Shown here one piece after another: positions 8,225 through 17,758 of a stretch of DNA of 64,000 nucleotides. The notes under the pieces were generated by a model. It worked only from the letters and a program-made list of their open reading frames with translations, was not told the DNA's origin and made no database searches. Source of the DNA: Gammaproteobacteria bacterium. Lineage in GTDB: Bacteria > Pseudomonadota > Gammaproteobacteria > Berkiellales > Berkiellaceae. The stretch is taken from assembly GCA_016191245.1 (NCBI GenBank), contig JACPOY010000030.1, forward strand, positions 1 to 64,000, in the 5' to 3' direction. Numbering within the stretch: position 1 is the first letter of the stretch; every line of letters begins with the position of its first letter. The position numbers were made by a program, and so were the translations under genes.

Positions 8225-10648
8225 ATGGACCAAGAGAAACCGACATCTGGGCCATCAAGTAATGTACTTGCAATGCCTGTATTGCCATTGAGGGATGTTG
8301 TTGTTTACCCGCATATGGTAATTCCTTTATTTGTTGGCCGCGATAAATCTATCAAGGCTTTAGATGCAGCAATGGCAGATGGTGAAAAGCAAATCCTGCT
8401 AGTTGCCCAACGCGAAGCTACTGAAGATAACCCTTCAGTGAATGACATCTATTCATTAGGTTCTGTCTCTACGATTTTACAGTTACTTAAACTTCCTGAC
8501 GGTACAGTTAAAGTTCTAGTTGAAGGTATCAAAAGAGGAAAAGTATTAGATTATATCCATACTGATCCTTACTTCTTAGCGAATGTTGAGAATGTAGATG
8601 ATTTACCCTCTAGAGAAGAAGAAGCTGAAGTTTTAACTCGCACTCTAATGGGGCAATTTGAAAAATACGTTAAATTAAACAAGAAAATTCCTCCTGAAAT
8701 TGTGACCTCTGTTTCCAGTATTGATGATCCAGGTAGACTTGCCGACACCATAGCGGCTCACATGTCGCTTAAAATACAAGAAAAGCAAAACGTTTTAGAA
8801 ATCATTCCGCTGCGTGAGCGTTTAGAGCGTTTGATGGCGTTAATGGAATCTGAAATTGATTTATTGCAAGTTGAACAAAGAATTCGTTCAAATGTTAAAC
8901 GTCAAATGGAAAAAAGCCAGAGAGAGTATTATCTCAATGAGCAAATGAAGGCTATTCAAGAAGAATTAGGTCATGAGGCTAGTGAGCATGAAGATTTAAA
9001 AGATAGAATTGAAAAAGCCGGCATGTCTCAAGAAGCTTATGGCAAAGCAACTGCTGAACTCAAAAAATTAAAGATGATGGCACCTATGTCTGCCGAGGCG
9101 ACAGTTTCTCGCAACTACATAGATTGGATGCTACAAGTGCCATGGAAAAAGAAAACAAAATTACGATTAGATTTGCCACAAGCTGAGGCTATCTTAGAAG
9201 AAGATCATTATGGTCTAGAAAAAGTTAAAGAACGCATTATTGAATATTTAGCTGTTCAAAAGAGAGTGAAAAAACTAAAAGGTCCGATATTGTGCTTAGT
9301 CGGGCCCCCAGGTGTTGGTAAAACCTCTCTTGGTAAATCTATTGCGCGCGCAACTCAACGTACCTTTGTGAGAATGTCCTTAGGTGGCGTTAGAGATGAA
9401 GCTGAGATACGTGGACACCGTCGTACTTACATTGGAGCGATGCCAGGTAAAATTTTACAAAAATTGGCAAAAGCTGGCGTTCGTAATCCTCTGTTTTTAT
9501 TAGATGAAATTGATAAGATGGCGATGGATTTTCGTGGCGATCCTGCTGCTGCATTGTTGGAAGTGCTAGATCCTGAGCAAAATAATACTTTTAATGATCA
9601 TTATTTAGAAGTTGATTATGACTTATCAGATATCATGTTTGTTGCAACAGCAAACTCATTAAATATTCCGCCACCATTATTGGATAGAATGGAAGTAATT
9701 CGTCTTGCCGGATATACAGAAGATGAAAAGCTCAATATTGCCGAGCGTTACTTAATTCCAAAACAAATACATGATAATGGATTAAATGAAGGTGAGTTGT
9801 CGATTACCAGAGAAGCAATTTTGGGCATTATTCGCTATTACACCCGTGAAGCTGGTGTGAGAAATCTTGAACGCGAGATCTCAAAACTATCGCGTAAAGT
9901 TGTTAAAGAAATTTTAATGCAAACAGAAGCCAAACAACTGGTCATCGATGAAAATAATCTTGAGAATTATCTTGGCGTAAAACGTTTTCGTTTTGGATTG
10001 GCTGAAGATCATGATCAAGTAGGTCAAGTGACCGGTCTTGCATGGACAGAAGTCGGAGGAGACATACTCACTATTGAGGCTGTTGTGATTCCTGGTAAAG
10101 GTAAAACCACGACAACCGGTAAACTTGGTGAGGTGATGCAAGAATCTATTCAAGCCGCGATGTCTGTTGTGAGAAGTCGAGCAAAATTGCTTGGCATACC
10201 AACAGATTTCTATGAGAAGAGTGATATTCATATCCACGTTCCTGAAGGGGCAACTCCTAAGGACGGTCCAAGTGCTGGTATTGGAATGTGTACAGCACTT
10301 GTTTCAGTGCTCACAAACATTCCTGTACGCGCAGATGTTGCTATGACTGGAGAAATCACTTTACGTGGTGAAGTATTGCCCATCGGTGGTTTAAAAGAGA
10401 AATTGCTGGCGGCTCGACGTGCTGGAATTGCAGAAGTCATCATTCCTGAAGAGAACAGACGGGATTTAAAAGAAATTCCAAAAAATGTTCAAGAAGATTT
10501 GAAAATACATTGTGTTAAATGGATAGATGAAGTATTTCAAATTGCTCTAACGCGATTGCCGCAACCATTATCTGAAGGAACCAAATCAGAAACGCCTGAG
10601 GAAGCTCCTAAGGAAGATAATCAAGCGTCGGATATGTTGCATCACTAA
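8225..10648 (+). CDS. lon: ATP-dependent Lon protease
   Basis: 807 residues, standard bacterial LonA. Domain order is N-terminal substrate domain ([20 protein letters not shown]), coiled-coil linker, AAA+ module with [11 protein letters not shown] and FLLDEIDKM, and a C-terminal protease domain with catalytic Ser683 in [10 protein letters not shown] and Lys726 in [10 protein letters not shown], the E. coli spacing of 43. It degrades misfolded and regulatory proteins in the cytosol. The tail is acidic and low-complexity. TTAAGGAA lies upstream of the ATG. It is probably co-transcribed with clpX. Confidence 0.98.
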   Translation: MDQEKPTSGPSSNVLAMPVLPLRDVVVYPHMVIPLFVGRDKSIKALDAAMADGEKQILLVAQREATEDNPSVNDIYSLGSVSTILQLLKLPDGTVKVLVEGIKRGKVLDYIHTDPYFLANVENVDDLPSREEEAEVLTRTLMGQFEKYVKLNKKIPPEIVTSVSSIDDPGRLADTIAAHMSLKIQEKQNVLEIIPLRERLERLMALMESEIDLLQVEQRIRSNVKRQMEKSQREYYLNEQMKAIQEELGHEASEHEDLKDRIEKAGMSQEAYGKATAELKKLKMMAPMSAEATVSRNYIDWMLQVPWKKKTKLRLDLPQAEAILEEDHYGLEKVKERIIEYLAVQKRVKKLKGPILCLVGPPGVGKTSLGKSIARATQRTFVRMSLGGVRDEAEIRGHRRTYIGAMPGKILQKLAKAGVRNPLFLLDEIDKMAMDFRGDPAAALLEVLDPEQNNTFNDHYLEVDYDLSDIMFVATANSLNIPPPLLDRMEVIRLAGYTEDEKLNIAERYLIPKQIHDNGLNEGELSITREAILGIIRYYTREAGVRNLEREISKLSRKVVKEILMQTEAKQLVIDENNLENYLGVKRFRFGLAEDHDQVGQVTGLAWTEVGGDILTIEAVVIPGKGKTTTTGKLGEVMQESIQAAMSVVRSRAKLLGIPTDFYEKSDIHIHVPEGATPKDGPSAGIGMCTALVSVLTNIPVRADVAMTGEITLRGEVLPIGGLKEKLLAARRAGIAEVIIPEENRRDLKEIPKNVQEDLKIHCVKWIDEVFQIALTRLPQPLSEGTKSETPEEAPKEDNQASDMLHH

Positions 10649-10667
10649 GATTTAAATCTCCTCTTGT

Positions 10668-10790
10668 CCCTTCTCCCCTTGCGGGAGAAGGTTAGGATGA
10701 GGGGTATGAAATCAAATCTTAGTTTAATTATCTCAATTCTCAAGATTTTAACACCCCTCACCCTAACCTTCTCCCGCAAGGGGAGAGGGG
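10668..10790. repeat. Paired inverted-repeat element (copy 1 of a dispersed family)
   Basis: Two 38-base arms, 10668-10705 and 10753-10790, are inverted copies of each other with only a few differences, separated by about 47 AT-rich bases. Each arm also holds a small hairpin, CTCCCCTTGCGGGAG. Related copies lie at 13541-13658 and 57741-57843. It lies right after lon, where it could end or protect the transcript. It looks like a REP/BIME or non-autonomous mobile element. Confidence 0.8.
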
Positions 10791-10922
10791 ATATGACCTT
10801 AAATAATTCGGCTAGCTTTCTACTTTTTATTTTTCTCATATAAGCTTGTACAGTCTCTACTGCCGTGTTAACTTGCCGTTACTCATTTTGAGCAACAATT
10901 CAATCTCGTTAAGGGGGACCCT

Positions 10923-11243
10923 GTGAGTAAGATCCCAGTAAATAAGACTGATATTATTGAAGCGATGGCTGAACAAGCTGAAATTTCAAAAGCAGCAGCT
11001 GGCAAAGCATTAACTTCATTCTTGGATGCTATTACCGGTGCATTACGTAGCGGGAAGTCTGTTTCCTTACTAGGTTTTGGCACGTTTTCTGTTAAAGCTC
11101 GTGCTGCGCGCATTGGCCGTAATCCTAAAACTGGCGCACCTATAAATATCGAAGCAGCCAATGTTCCATTGTTTAAAGCTGGTAAAGCATTGAAAGATGC
11201 TGTAAACTCCGGCACCGTTATGGTTGAAGAAGAAGAAGTTTAA
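10923..11243 (+). CDS. hupB: HU-type nucleoid DNA-binding protein
   Basis: 106 residues starting with GTG behind AAGGGGG. HU dimers bend and wrap DNA. The conserved [20 protein letters not shown] beta-arm region and the [14 protein letters not shown] end are present. E. coli HU has 90 residues; this protein adds about four residues at the N terminus and an acidic tail ending VEEEEV. The position between lon and ppiD matches the conserved lon-hupB-ppiD order, which supports HU rather than IHF. Confidence 0.95.
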   Translation: MSKIPVNKTDIIEAMAEQAEISKAAAGKALTSFLDAITGALRSGKSVSLLGFGTFSVKARAARIGRNPKTGAPINIEAANVPLFKAGKALKDAVNSGTVMVEEEEV

Positions 11244-11265
11244 TTTTACATTATTCTTCACTCTT

Positions 11266-11341
11266 GGGTGCTTAGCTCAGTTGGCAGAGCATCGCCCTTA
11301 CAAGGCGAGGGTCGGGGGTTCAAGCCCCTCAGCACCCACCA
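11266..11341 (+). tRNA. tRNA-Val (anticodon TAC)
   Basis: A 76-base cloverleaf with acceptor GGGTGCT/AGCACCC, anticodon stem TCGCC/GGCGA, loop CTTACAA (TAC) and encoded CCA. It lies 22 bases after hupB. Confidence 0.96.
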
Positions 11342-11353
11342 TTACTAAATTGG

Positions 11354-11430
11354 GGAGCGGTAGTTCAGTTGGTTAGAATACCGGCCTGTCACGCCGGGGG
11401 TCGCGGGTTCGAGTCCCGTCCGCTCCGCCA
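11354..11430 (+). tRNA. tRNA-Asp (anticodon GTC)
   Basis: A 77-base cloverleaf with acceptor GGAGCGG/CCGCTCC, anticodon stem CCGGC/GCCGG, loop CTGTCAC (GTC) and encoded CCA. It follows tRNA-Val by 12 bases and precedes ppiD. Confidence 0.96.
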
Positions 11431-11480
11431 TTTCTATAGTGCGCAGCTTTGCGCACCATACCCTTTTTAAGGAAAAAACC

Positions 11481-13409
11481 ATGTTGCAGAACTTACGAGA
11501 TAAGGCACAAGGTTGGATTGCATGGATAATCATCGGATTAATAGCAATCACTTTTGTTTTATTTGGTACAGAAAGTATGTTCGGCGGCAATGGTGATTCA
11601 AAAGTATTGGCGAAAGTTCAGGGTGTTAAAATCACTGAACGTGATTTAGAAGGCGCCTATCGACGTTTTCTCCGTCAACCAGGCAATGAATCCATTCAAC
11701 AACTTGATTCAGACGTTATAAAAGGCGAAATACTTCAATCCTTAATTGACGAAACCATTATGAGACGTGCTGCGCATGAAATGGGATTAAGAGTTGGAGA
11801 ACAGCGTGTTTTATTAACTTTGCAAAGTGTTCCTTTCTTCTTGCAAGACAATCAATTTTCTCAGGAAGCCTATCATCGTTATCTGATGCATGCAGAATAT
11901 TCTGATTCAGGTTTTCGTTCATTTTTGCGTGACTTAATTATAAAACAACAATTACAACAAGGTGTCATGCAAACCTCATTTTCCTTGGATAATGATGTTT
12001 CAACATTAATTAAATATATTTTACAAAAAAGAGATATTAGATTTATTTCTATAGCAAAAGAACCTTTTGAAAAAGATATCGCTCTCAAACCTGAAGAAAT
12101 AAAACAGTACTATGATGCGCATCTACAAGATTTTTTAACTGATGAGCAAGTTTCCTTAGAATACGTCGTATTATCATTACAAGAGTTAATGAACAAATAT
12201 AATCCGCAAGAAAGCGAATTAAAGACATACTTTAAAGAAAACGCGGCTCTATTTAATGAACCAGAACGTGTTCATGTTGAGCATATTCTTATCGCTGTTC
12301 CCAAAAATGCCGATGAGCAAACCATTGCGACAGCAAATGAAAAAATTAAAGATATCCAGAAAAAATTATCGAGTGGCGAATCATTTGAATCTCTCGCTAA
12401 ACAATATTCCGATGATAAAGCAACAGGAATAAAGGGTGGCGACCTTGATTGGTTCAGCCGAGGTGAAAATATTCCGGCATTTGAACAAGCAGCTTTTGCC
12501 TTAGATAAAAATCAAGTAAGCCCTATCGTAAAAACTGAATTTGGTTTTCATTTAATAAAGTTACTTGATAAGCAAAAAGAAAAAGAAAAATCGTTTGAAA
12601 GTGTGAAAGATGAAATTCAAACAAAAATGAAACAAGAATGGGCCCAAGAACAATTGGCGACACTTGGCGATCAATTAAATGATTTGTCTTTTGATCATCC
12701 CGACAGCTTGCAGCCTGCTGCAGAAAAATTAAGTTTGCCGCTTCAAAAAACTGATCTATTTACAAAGAGCCAAGGGCCTAAAGAACCTCTGCTACAAAAT
12801 CCTATTGTCATGACAGCAGCCTTTAGTGCAAATGTGAAAGATAATAAAAATAATAGTGATATGTTAAAGCTGGATAATGAAAATTATATGGTATTGCGTG
12901 TATCTAAAGTTATTCCTTCAAAACAGAAGCCTCTTGAAGAAGTGCAAGCAGATATCATTAAGATCATGAAGGCAGAAAAAGGTCAGCAGTTGGCTTTAGC
13001 AAAAGCAAGTGAGCTTTACACAGCTATCCTAAAAGAGAAAAACGATCCTGCTAAGTTAAAGACGCAATATACTTGGCAAGAGCAAAACGATTTAACCCGT
13101 TCAAGCACCACAGTGAATACAGAAATTATCGAAAAAGCATTTTCTCTGCCTGTGACGCAATCAAAAGAAGGTGAGTTTGCGTTAGTGAATATGGAAAATG
13201 GTGATTATGCTGTTTTATGGCTAACAAAAGTAGTAGATGGCGATTATTCAAAATTGTCAAAAGATGAACAAGATAATTTTAAAGCACAATTAACCAAACA
13301 TTATGGTGAATTGGAATTTGCTTTGTATGCCACTGATTTGGTGAAGAAAGCCAAGGTGGAGCGCAAAGAATCTAAAAAAGAAGCAAAGCAAGACTCAGAT
13401 CAAGTTTAA
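11481..13409 (+). CDS. ppiD: Periplasmic folding chaperone PpiD (SurA-like, parvulin domain)
   Basis: 642 residues from ATG 11481, with AAGGAAAA upstream; the longer GTG reading from 11439 runs back toward the tRNA and is not supported. A single N-terminal membrane anchor (GWIAWIIIGLIAITFVLFGT) places the rest in the periplasm near the Sec translocon. A SurA_N-like helical region follows, then a parvulin rotamase domain at about 270-370 (HVEHILIAVPKNADE, GGDLDWFSRGENIPAFEQAA, VKTEFGFHLIKLLD), then a second SurA-like helical part. The C-terminal tail is Lys/Glu-rich. PpiD helps newly exported proteins fold. Confidence 0.93.
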   Translation: MLQNLRDKAQGWIAWIIIGLIAITFVLFGTESMFGGNGDSKVLAKVQGVKITERDLEGAYRRFLRQPGNESIQQLDSDVIKGEILQSLIDETIMRRAAHEMGLRVGEQRVLLTLQSVPFFLQDNQFSQEAYHRYLMHAEYSDSGFRSFLRDLIIKQQLQQGVMQTSFSLDNDVSTLIKYILQKRDIRFISIAKEPFEKDIALKPEEIKQYYDAHLQDFLTDEQVSLEYVVLSLQELMNKYNPQESELKTYFKENAALFNEPERVHVEHILIAVPKNADEQTIATANEKIKDIQKKLSSGESFESLAKQYSDDKATGIKGGDLDWFSRGENIPAFEQAAFALDKNQVSPIVKTEFGFHLIKLLDKQKEKEKSFESVKDEIQTKMKQEWAQEQLATLGDQLNDLSFDHPDSLQPAAEKLSLPLQKTDLFTKSQGPKEPLLQNPIVMTAAFSANVKDNKNNSDMLKLDNENYMVLRVSKVIPSKQKPLEEVQADIIKIMKAEKGQQLALAKASELYTAILKEKNDPAKLKTQYTWQEQNDLTRSSTTVNTEIIEKAFSLPVTQSKEGEFALVNMENGDYAVLWLTKVVDGDYSKLSKDEQDNFKAQLTKHYGELEFALYATDLVKKAKVERKESKKEAKQDSDQV

Positions 13410-13434
13410 TTTTCTTTTCCTGATTTCTATGTAG

Positions 13435-13466
13435 GAGACGCCAAGGCAAGAATAGGATCGTCTCCT
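13435..13466 (+). terminator. Weak hairpin after ppiD
   Basis: GGAGACG at 13435-13441 and CGTCTCC at 13460-13466 form a 7-bp inverted repeat with an 18-base loop, 25 bases after the ppiD stop. There is no T-run, so its role as a terminator is uncertain. Confidence 0.25.
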
Positions 13467-13540
13467 GCATTAAATCTAATCCCATCTTATAAATTCCAAG
13501 GTTAACCCGCAGGTAGCACTTATTCCGGTTGCTCCAAATA

Positions 13541-13658
13541 AGACCCTCACCCTAGCCCTCTCCTGCAAGCGGTAGAGGGGATCGGACACGAAGATCTTAA
13601 TCTTGCCCTCTACCGCTTGCGGGAGAGGGTGTCGTTTCTGAACGGCGGGTGAGGGTCT
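13541..13658. repeat. 118-bp inverted-repeat element (copy 2), MITE-like
   Basis: Perfect 12-base terminal inverted repeats, AGACCCTCACCC at 13541-13552 and GGGTGAGGGTCT at 13647-13658, enclose a second long inverted repeat (13556-13580 against 13604-13628, about one mismatch in 24). The core resembles copies 1 and 3 but carries GCAAGCGG in place of GCAAGGGG. No clear target duplication is visible. It lies between the convergent ppiD and fabI genes. Confidence 0.8.
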
Positions 13659-13670
13659 GTAAAGTGATGT

Positions 13671-14465
13671 TTATTCATCACCAGCAAAATCAGGCATTGC
13701 GGTAATATTATATCCTGCGTCCACATTCAGAATTTCACCTGTTATGCCTGATGCTAAATCAGAGCATAAGAAAGCGGCTGCATTTCCAACATCCAGAGCA
13801 TCCACATTTTTTCTTAAAGGACTAACTTCTTTGTTGTAAGTCAGCATCTTTTTAAAGCCTTTGATTCCAGAAGCAGCTAATGTTTTAATTGGGCCAGCTG
13901 AAATACCGTTGACACGGATCCCTATTGGACCAAGACTTGCAGCAAGATAACGAACATTAGCTTCTAAACTAGCTTTAGCCAAACCCATCACATTGTAATT
14001 AGGTACAGCCCGTACCGCACCTAAATAACTCATCGTTAAAAGAGAAGCGTTACGATCTTTCATCATTGGCAAGGCAGCTTTAGCTAGAGCACCAAAGCTA
14101 TAGGAGCTGACATCGTGAGCAATTCTAAAGCCCTCTCTTGAGAGGACATCATGATAAGGACCGCTCAATTGATCCGCTGGTGCAAAAGCGACGGAATGAA
14201 TTAAACCGTCCAAATGGCCCCATTTAGCATGCAATGATTCAAACATATGGGTGATTTCTTCATCACTGACGACATCACAAGGAAGCGTGATTGTAGAGTC
14301 CCATTCTGCTGCCAGATCAGTTACCCGATCTTTGAATCTTTCGTTTTGATAAGTAAAAGCAAGTTCAGCACCTTCGCGACGCAAAGCAGTCGCAATACCT
14401 GCAGCAATCGATTTATTGCTAATTAGACCTATAATTAAAATACGTTTACCAGCCAAGAATCCCAT
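13671..14465 (-). CDS. fabI: NADH-dependent enoyl-ACP reductase FabI
   Basis: 264 residues, a short-chain dehydrogenase-fold enzyme that reduces trans-2-enoyl-ACP in the last step of each fatty-acid elongation cycle. The FabI-specific glycine motif variant is [13 protein letters not shown]. The catalytic set is Tyr147, Tyr157 and Lys164 in [32 protein letters not shown] forms the substrate loop, and the family-typical C terminus GYNITAMP is present. It is monocistronic and divergent from the peptide transporter genes. Confidence 0.97.
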   Translation of the reverse strand: MGFLAGKRILIIGLISNKSIAAGIATALRREGAELAFTYQNERFKDRVTDLAAEWDSTITLPCDVVSDEEITHMFESLHAKWGHLDGLIHSVAFAPADQLSGPYHDVLSREGFRIAHDVSSYSFGALAKAALPMMKDRNASLLTMSYLGAVRAVPNYNVMGLAKASLEANVRYLAASLGPIGIRVNGISAGPIKTLAASGIKGFKKMLTYNKEVSPLRKNVDALDVGNAAAFLCSDLASGITGEILNVDAGYNITAMPDFAGDE

Positions 14466-14560
14466 ATGAGTCGCCTCTAAGACTTAAATTAAATAGGTTG
14501 CTAATTCTACCTTGGTTGGTGTGGGATATGTAGAGCAATGAATGCCAAGGAAGACATTCT

Positions 14561-16771
14561 GTGTTGGATAAATTACAAATTATAGTGCTTTTATCCTGTG
14601 CTCTGCTTTCACAAGGTTGTGAGAAGGGGGTATGGAACAATCCATATCCAGAATTAGATGGGAGCGACAATACGCTTTATACCTCTTTTTCTGAACGCCC
14701 TAAACACCTTGATCCGGCAGTCTCCTATACAGCAGAAGAATGGATCTTCATCAATCAAATTTATGAAGCACCATTACAGTATCATTATTTAAAAAGACCA
14801 TATGAATTGGTTCCGCTGATAGCAGAAAACATGCCAGATGTTCGCTATATCGATGCCCTGGGTAAAGAGCTACCTAAAGATTCACCCATCGAAAATATTG
14901 CATTTAGTATTTATCAAATTAAAATCAAACCAGGTATTTATTTTCAAGCACATCCAGCATTTGCCAGAAAAAAAGATTCTGATGAATTCTTATATGATGG
15001 TTTAACAAAAAGCGATGTAAAAGATAAACATAGCATTCTGGATTTTCCCATTACCTCTACACGAGAACTAGTCGCAGAAGATTTTGTTTATCAGATAAAA
15101 AGGTTAGCCGATCCAACCATTAATTCTCCAATTTTAGGCTTGATGGAAAATTACATTGTTGGGATAAAAGACTATTCCAAAAAACTACAAGAGCTATATC
15201 ATGGACTTGGAGTGACAGAAGGTAATACAGCATTTTTGGATTTAAGGCAATTTCCGCTAGATGGTGTGACGGTAATTGATAAATATACTTATGAAATTAA
15301 AATTCATGGAAAATATCCTCAATTTCTTTATTGGCTAGCAATGCCATTTTATGCGCCTATGCCATGGGAAGCGGTGAAATTTTATTCACAGAAAGTATTA
15401 CTGCAAAAAAATATTTCATTAGATTGGTTTCCTGTTGGAACTGGACCGTTTATTTTAACCAAGAATAATCCCAATTCAGAAATGATTTTATCAAAAAATC
15501 CAAATTTTCATGGTGAAAAATATCCAAATATCGGTGAACCAGGAGATAAAGAAAATGGTTTATTAGCAAAGGCGGGTCAAAATTTACCCTTTTTAGATAA
15601 AATCATCTTTATTTTAGAAAAAGAGAGTATCCCTTATTGGAGTAAATTTCTACAAGGTTACTATGATCAATCTGGTGTCAGTGCTGAAAATTTTGATCAG
15701 GTTTTGAATACAGGACCTGCAGGTAGTCTTGATTTGACAAAAGAATTGTCGGACAAAGGTATTAGATTGAATACCTCAGTTCAACCAACCATTTTTTATT
15801 GGGGTTTTAACATGACTGATGAAGTCGTTGGAGGTTATACCCAATCGAAGAAAAAACTTCGTCAAGCTATTTCAATGGTAGTTGATATGGAAGAATACAT
15901 TAATATCTTTCTTAATGGTAATGGGATAGTTGCTCAAGGACCATTGCCCCCATCCATATTTGGCTTTAATGAAAATATTGAAGCCAAAAATAAATTTATC
16001 TACAACATCAATTCAAAATTACAAAAATTTGAACGAAAATCTATAGACCAAGCGAAGAAATTATTAGCGGAAGCAGGTTTCCCTGATGGTATTGATACAA
16101 AAACAAATCAGCCCTTAGTTTTATATTTTGATGCGGTTATGACAGGCGGCCCAGAGTCAAGTTCGCAATTTTCATGGATTAGAAAGCAATTTAAAAAATT
16201 AGGGATAGAATTAGTAATTCGAGCGACCCAATATAATCGATTCCAAGACAAAATGCATAATGGTGATTTTCAGATTTATCATTGGGGTTGGAATGCAGAT
16301 TATCCAGATCCAGAAAATTTTCTTTTTCTCTTATATGGCAAAAACGGTAAGGTAAAATTTAGCGGAGAGAATGCTAGCAATTATGAAAATCCAGCTTTTG
16401 ATGCCTTATATGAAAAAATGAAAAGTATGGAGAATTCACCCGAGCGCGCCAAAATTATCGATGAAATGATGAAAATAGTGCAAGAAGATGCACCTTGGAT
16501 TTGGGGGTTTCATCCTAAGATATATGTATTAAGACAAGGTTGGGTGAGTCCATTTAAAACTAATGCCATGTCAAGAAACACATTAAAGTACATGGCAATC
16601 GATCCTAAGTTAAGAGCGCAATCTCGCATCCAATGGAATCAAGCGGTTGTTTGGCCATTATTGCTAGGCGTATTGGGTTTTGTCATTCTTTGTATTCCAG
16701 CAGTAATAGGGTATTGGCGCAAAATGCATAAATCTCTGGTGCTCAAAGAACCAGAAGAAATTAAGGAATAG
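14561..16771 (+). CDS. ABC transporter substrate-binding protein, family 5 (peptide/opine type)
   Basis: 736 residues from a GTG with AAGGAAG upstream. The N terminus looks like a lipoprotein signal (LDKLQIIVLLSCALLSQGC). The body is an SBP_bac_5 domain: SFSERPKHLDPAVSYTAEEW, VPLIAENMP, a VAEDFVYQIKRLADP segment, WFPVGTGPFIL, KLRQAISMVVDMEEYI and the C-terminal DAPWIWGFHPK. Unusually, the end adds a transmembrane segment near residues 698-718 (PLLLGVLGFVILCIPAVIGY) with a basic cytosolic tail. It is the first gene of the transporter operon, seven bases before the permease. The substrate is probably an oligopeptide or peptide-like compound, not readable from sequence. Confidence 0.88.
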   Translation: MLDKLQIIVLLSCALLSQGCEKGVWNNPYPELDGSDNTLYTSFSERPKHLDPAVSYTAEEWIFINQIYEAPLQYHYLKRPYELVPLIAENMPDVRYIDALGKELPKDSPIENIAFSIYQIKIKPGIYFQAHPAFARKKDSDEFLYDGLTKSDVKDKHSILDFPITSTRELVAEDFVYQIKRLADPTINSPILGLMENYIVGIKDYSKKLQELYHGLGVTEGNTAFLDLRQFPLDGVTVIDKYTYEIKIHGKYPQFLYWLAMPFYAPMPWEAVKFYSQKVLLQKNISLDWFPVGTGPFILTKNNPNSEMILSKNPNFHGEKYPNIGEPGDKENGLLAKAGQNLPFLDKIIFILEKESIPYWSKFLQGYYDQSGVSAENFDQVLNTGPAGSLDLTKELSDKGIRLNTSVQPTIFYWGFNMTDEVVGGYTQSKKKLRQAISMVVDMEEYINIFLNGNGIVAQGPLPPSIFGFNENIEAKNKFIYNINSKLQKFERKSIDQAKKLLAEAGFPDGIDTKTNQPLVLYFDAVMTGGPESSSQFSWIRKQFKKLGIELVIRATQYNRFQDKMHNGDFQIYHWGWNADYPDPENFLFLLYGKNGKVKFSGENASNYENPAFDALYEKMKSMENSPERAKIIDEMMKIVQEDAPWIWGFHPKIYVLRQGWVSPFKTNAMSRNTLKYMAIDPKLRAQSRIQWNQAVVWPLLLGVLGFVILCIPAVIGYWRKMHKSLVLKEPEEIKE

Positions 16772-16778
16772 AAGAAAT

Positions 16779-17756
16779 ATGTTTGGATATATTCTTCGTC
16801 GTTTGCTTTATATGATTCCTATTTTAATAGGGGTGAACTTACTTACATTTTTATTGTTTTTTTTAGTGAACACTCCCGAAGATATAGCACGTGTTCATTT
16901 GGGACAAAAACATGTTACCCAAGCCGCTATCGATACTTGGAAGCATCACCATGGTTATGATACTCCATTATTTATCAACGAAGAATTGCAAGGTGATGAT
17001 AAAATAACACAGACCATATTTTTTCAAAAATCATTGAAATTATTTGTATTTGATTTTGGATTTTCTGATAGTGGTCGTGACATTGGATATGATATATCGC
17101 AAAGAATGTGGCCAAGCTTGGCTATTGCAATTCCCAGTCTCATCGTAGGATTATTAGTTAATATTTCTCTTGCTCTTGTCATGATATTTTTCAGATATAG
17201 TTATCTTGATATTACGGGTGTGGTTTTTTGTGTGATGTTAATGTCGATTTCAGGATTGTTTTATATCATCGGTGGGCAATACCTAATCGCAAAATTACTT
17301 TTATTAGTACCCATTTCTGGATATGTACCTGGTTGGCAATTAGGAAAATTTTTAGTGCTTCCTATCGTTGTTGGCGTCATTAGTGGTATCGGTGGGGGAG
17401 TGAGGTGGTATCGCACCTTATTTTTAGAAGAAGCAAGTAAAGATTATGTCAGAACTGCAAGATCGAAAGGGTTAAAAGAATCTGTTGTTTTATTTAGGCA
17501 TATTTTACGTAATGCGCTGATACCGATATTAACCGGTGTTGTTGCGCTTCTGCCGTTGTTATTTTTAGGAAGTTTACTTACAGAATCCTTTTTTGGGATC
17601 CCGGGTCTTGGCAGCTACACGATTGATGCGATTCAGCAACAAGACTTCGCCATTGTACGTTCGATGGTATTTCTAGGATCATTTCTTTATATATTAGGTT
17701 TATTAATGACAGATATTTCTTATACTGTAGTTGATCCACGGGTGCGGTTTAATTAA
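16779..17756 (+). CDS. ABC transporter permease (DppB/OppB/YejB-like)
   Basis: 325 residues. It begins MFGYILRRLLYMIPILIGVN, typical for the first permease of Dpp/Opp systems. About six membrane segments are seen, and the EAA-loop that docks the ATPase is SKDYVRTARSKGLKESVVLF. The end DISYTVVDPRVRFN is also typical. It pairs with the next gene, whose start is two bases away. It forms the inner-membrane channel. Confidence 0.92.
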   Translation: MFGYILRRLLYMIPILIGVNLLTFLLFFLVNTPEDIARVHLGQKHVTQAAIDTWKHHHGYDTPLFINEELQGDDKITQTIFFQKSLKLFVFDFGFSDSGRDIGYDISQRMWPSLAIAIPSLIVGLLVNISLALVMIFFRYSYLDITGVVFCVMLMSISGLFYIIGGQYLIAKLLLLVPISGYVPGWQLGKFLVLPIVVGVISGIGGGVRWYRTLFLEEASKDYVRTARSKGLKESVVLFRHILRNALIPILTGVVALLPLLFLGSLLTESFFGIPGLGSYTIDAIQQQDFAIVRSMVFLGSFLYILGLLMTDISYTVVDPRVRFN

Positions 17757-17758
17757 AT

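Noticed and set aside
10846..10874. TTGTAC-17-TAACTT as promoter for hupB
   Set aside because: The -10 matches at only three of six positions; not strong enough to list as a feature.
11345..11590. Minus-strand ORF of 81 residues over tRNA-Asp
   Set aside because: Antisense tRNA artefact (RTGLEPATPGVTGR) plus reverse of the ppiD start.
14446..14670. Minus-strand ORF upstream of fabI
   Set aside because: Overlaps the start of the binding-protein gene on the other strand, has no family features and no ribosome site.
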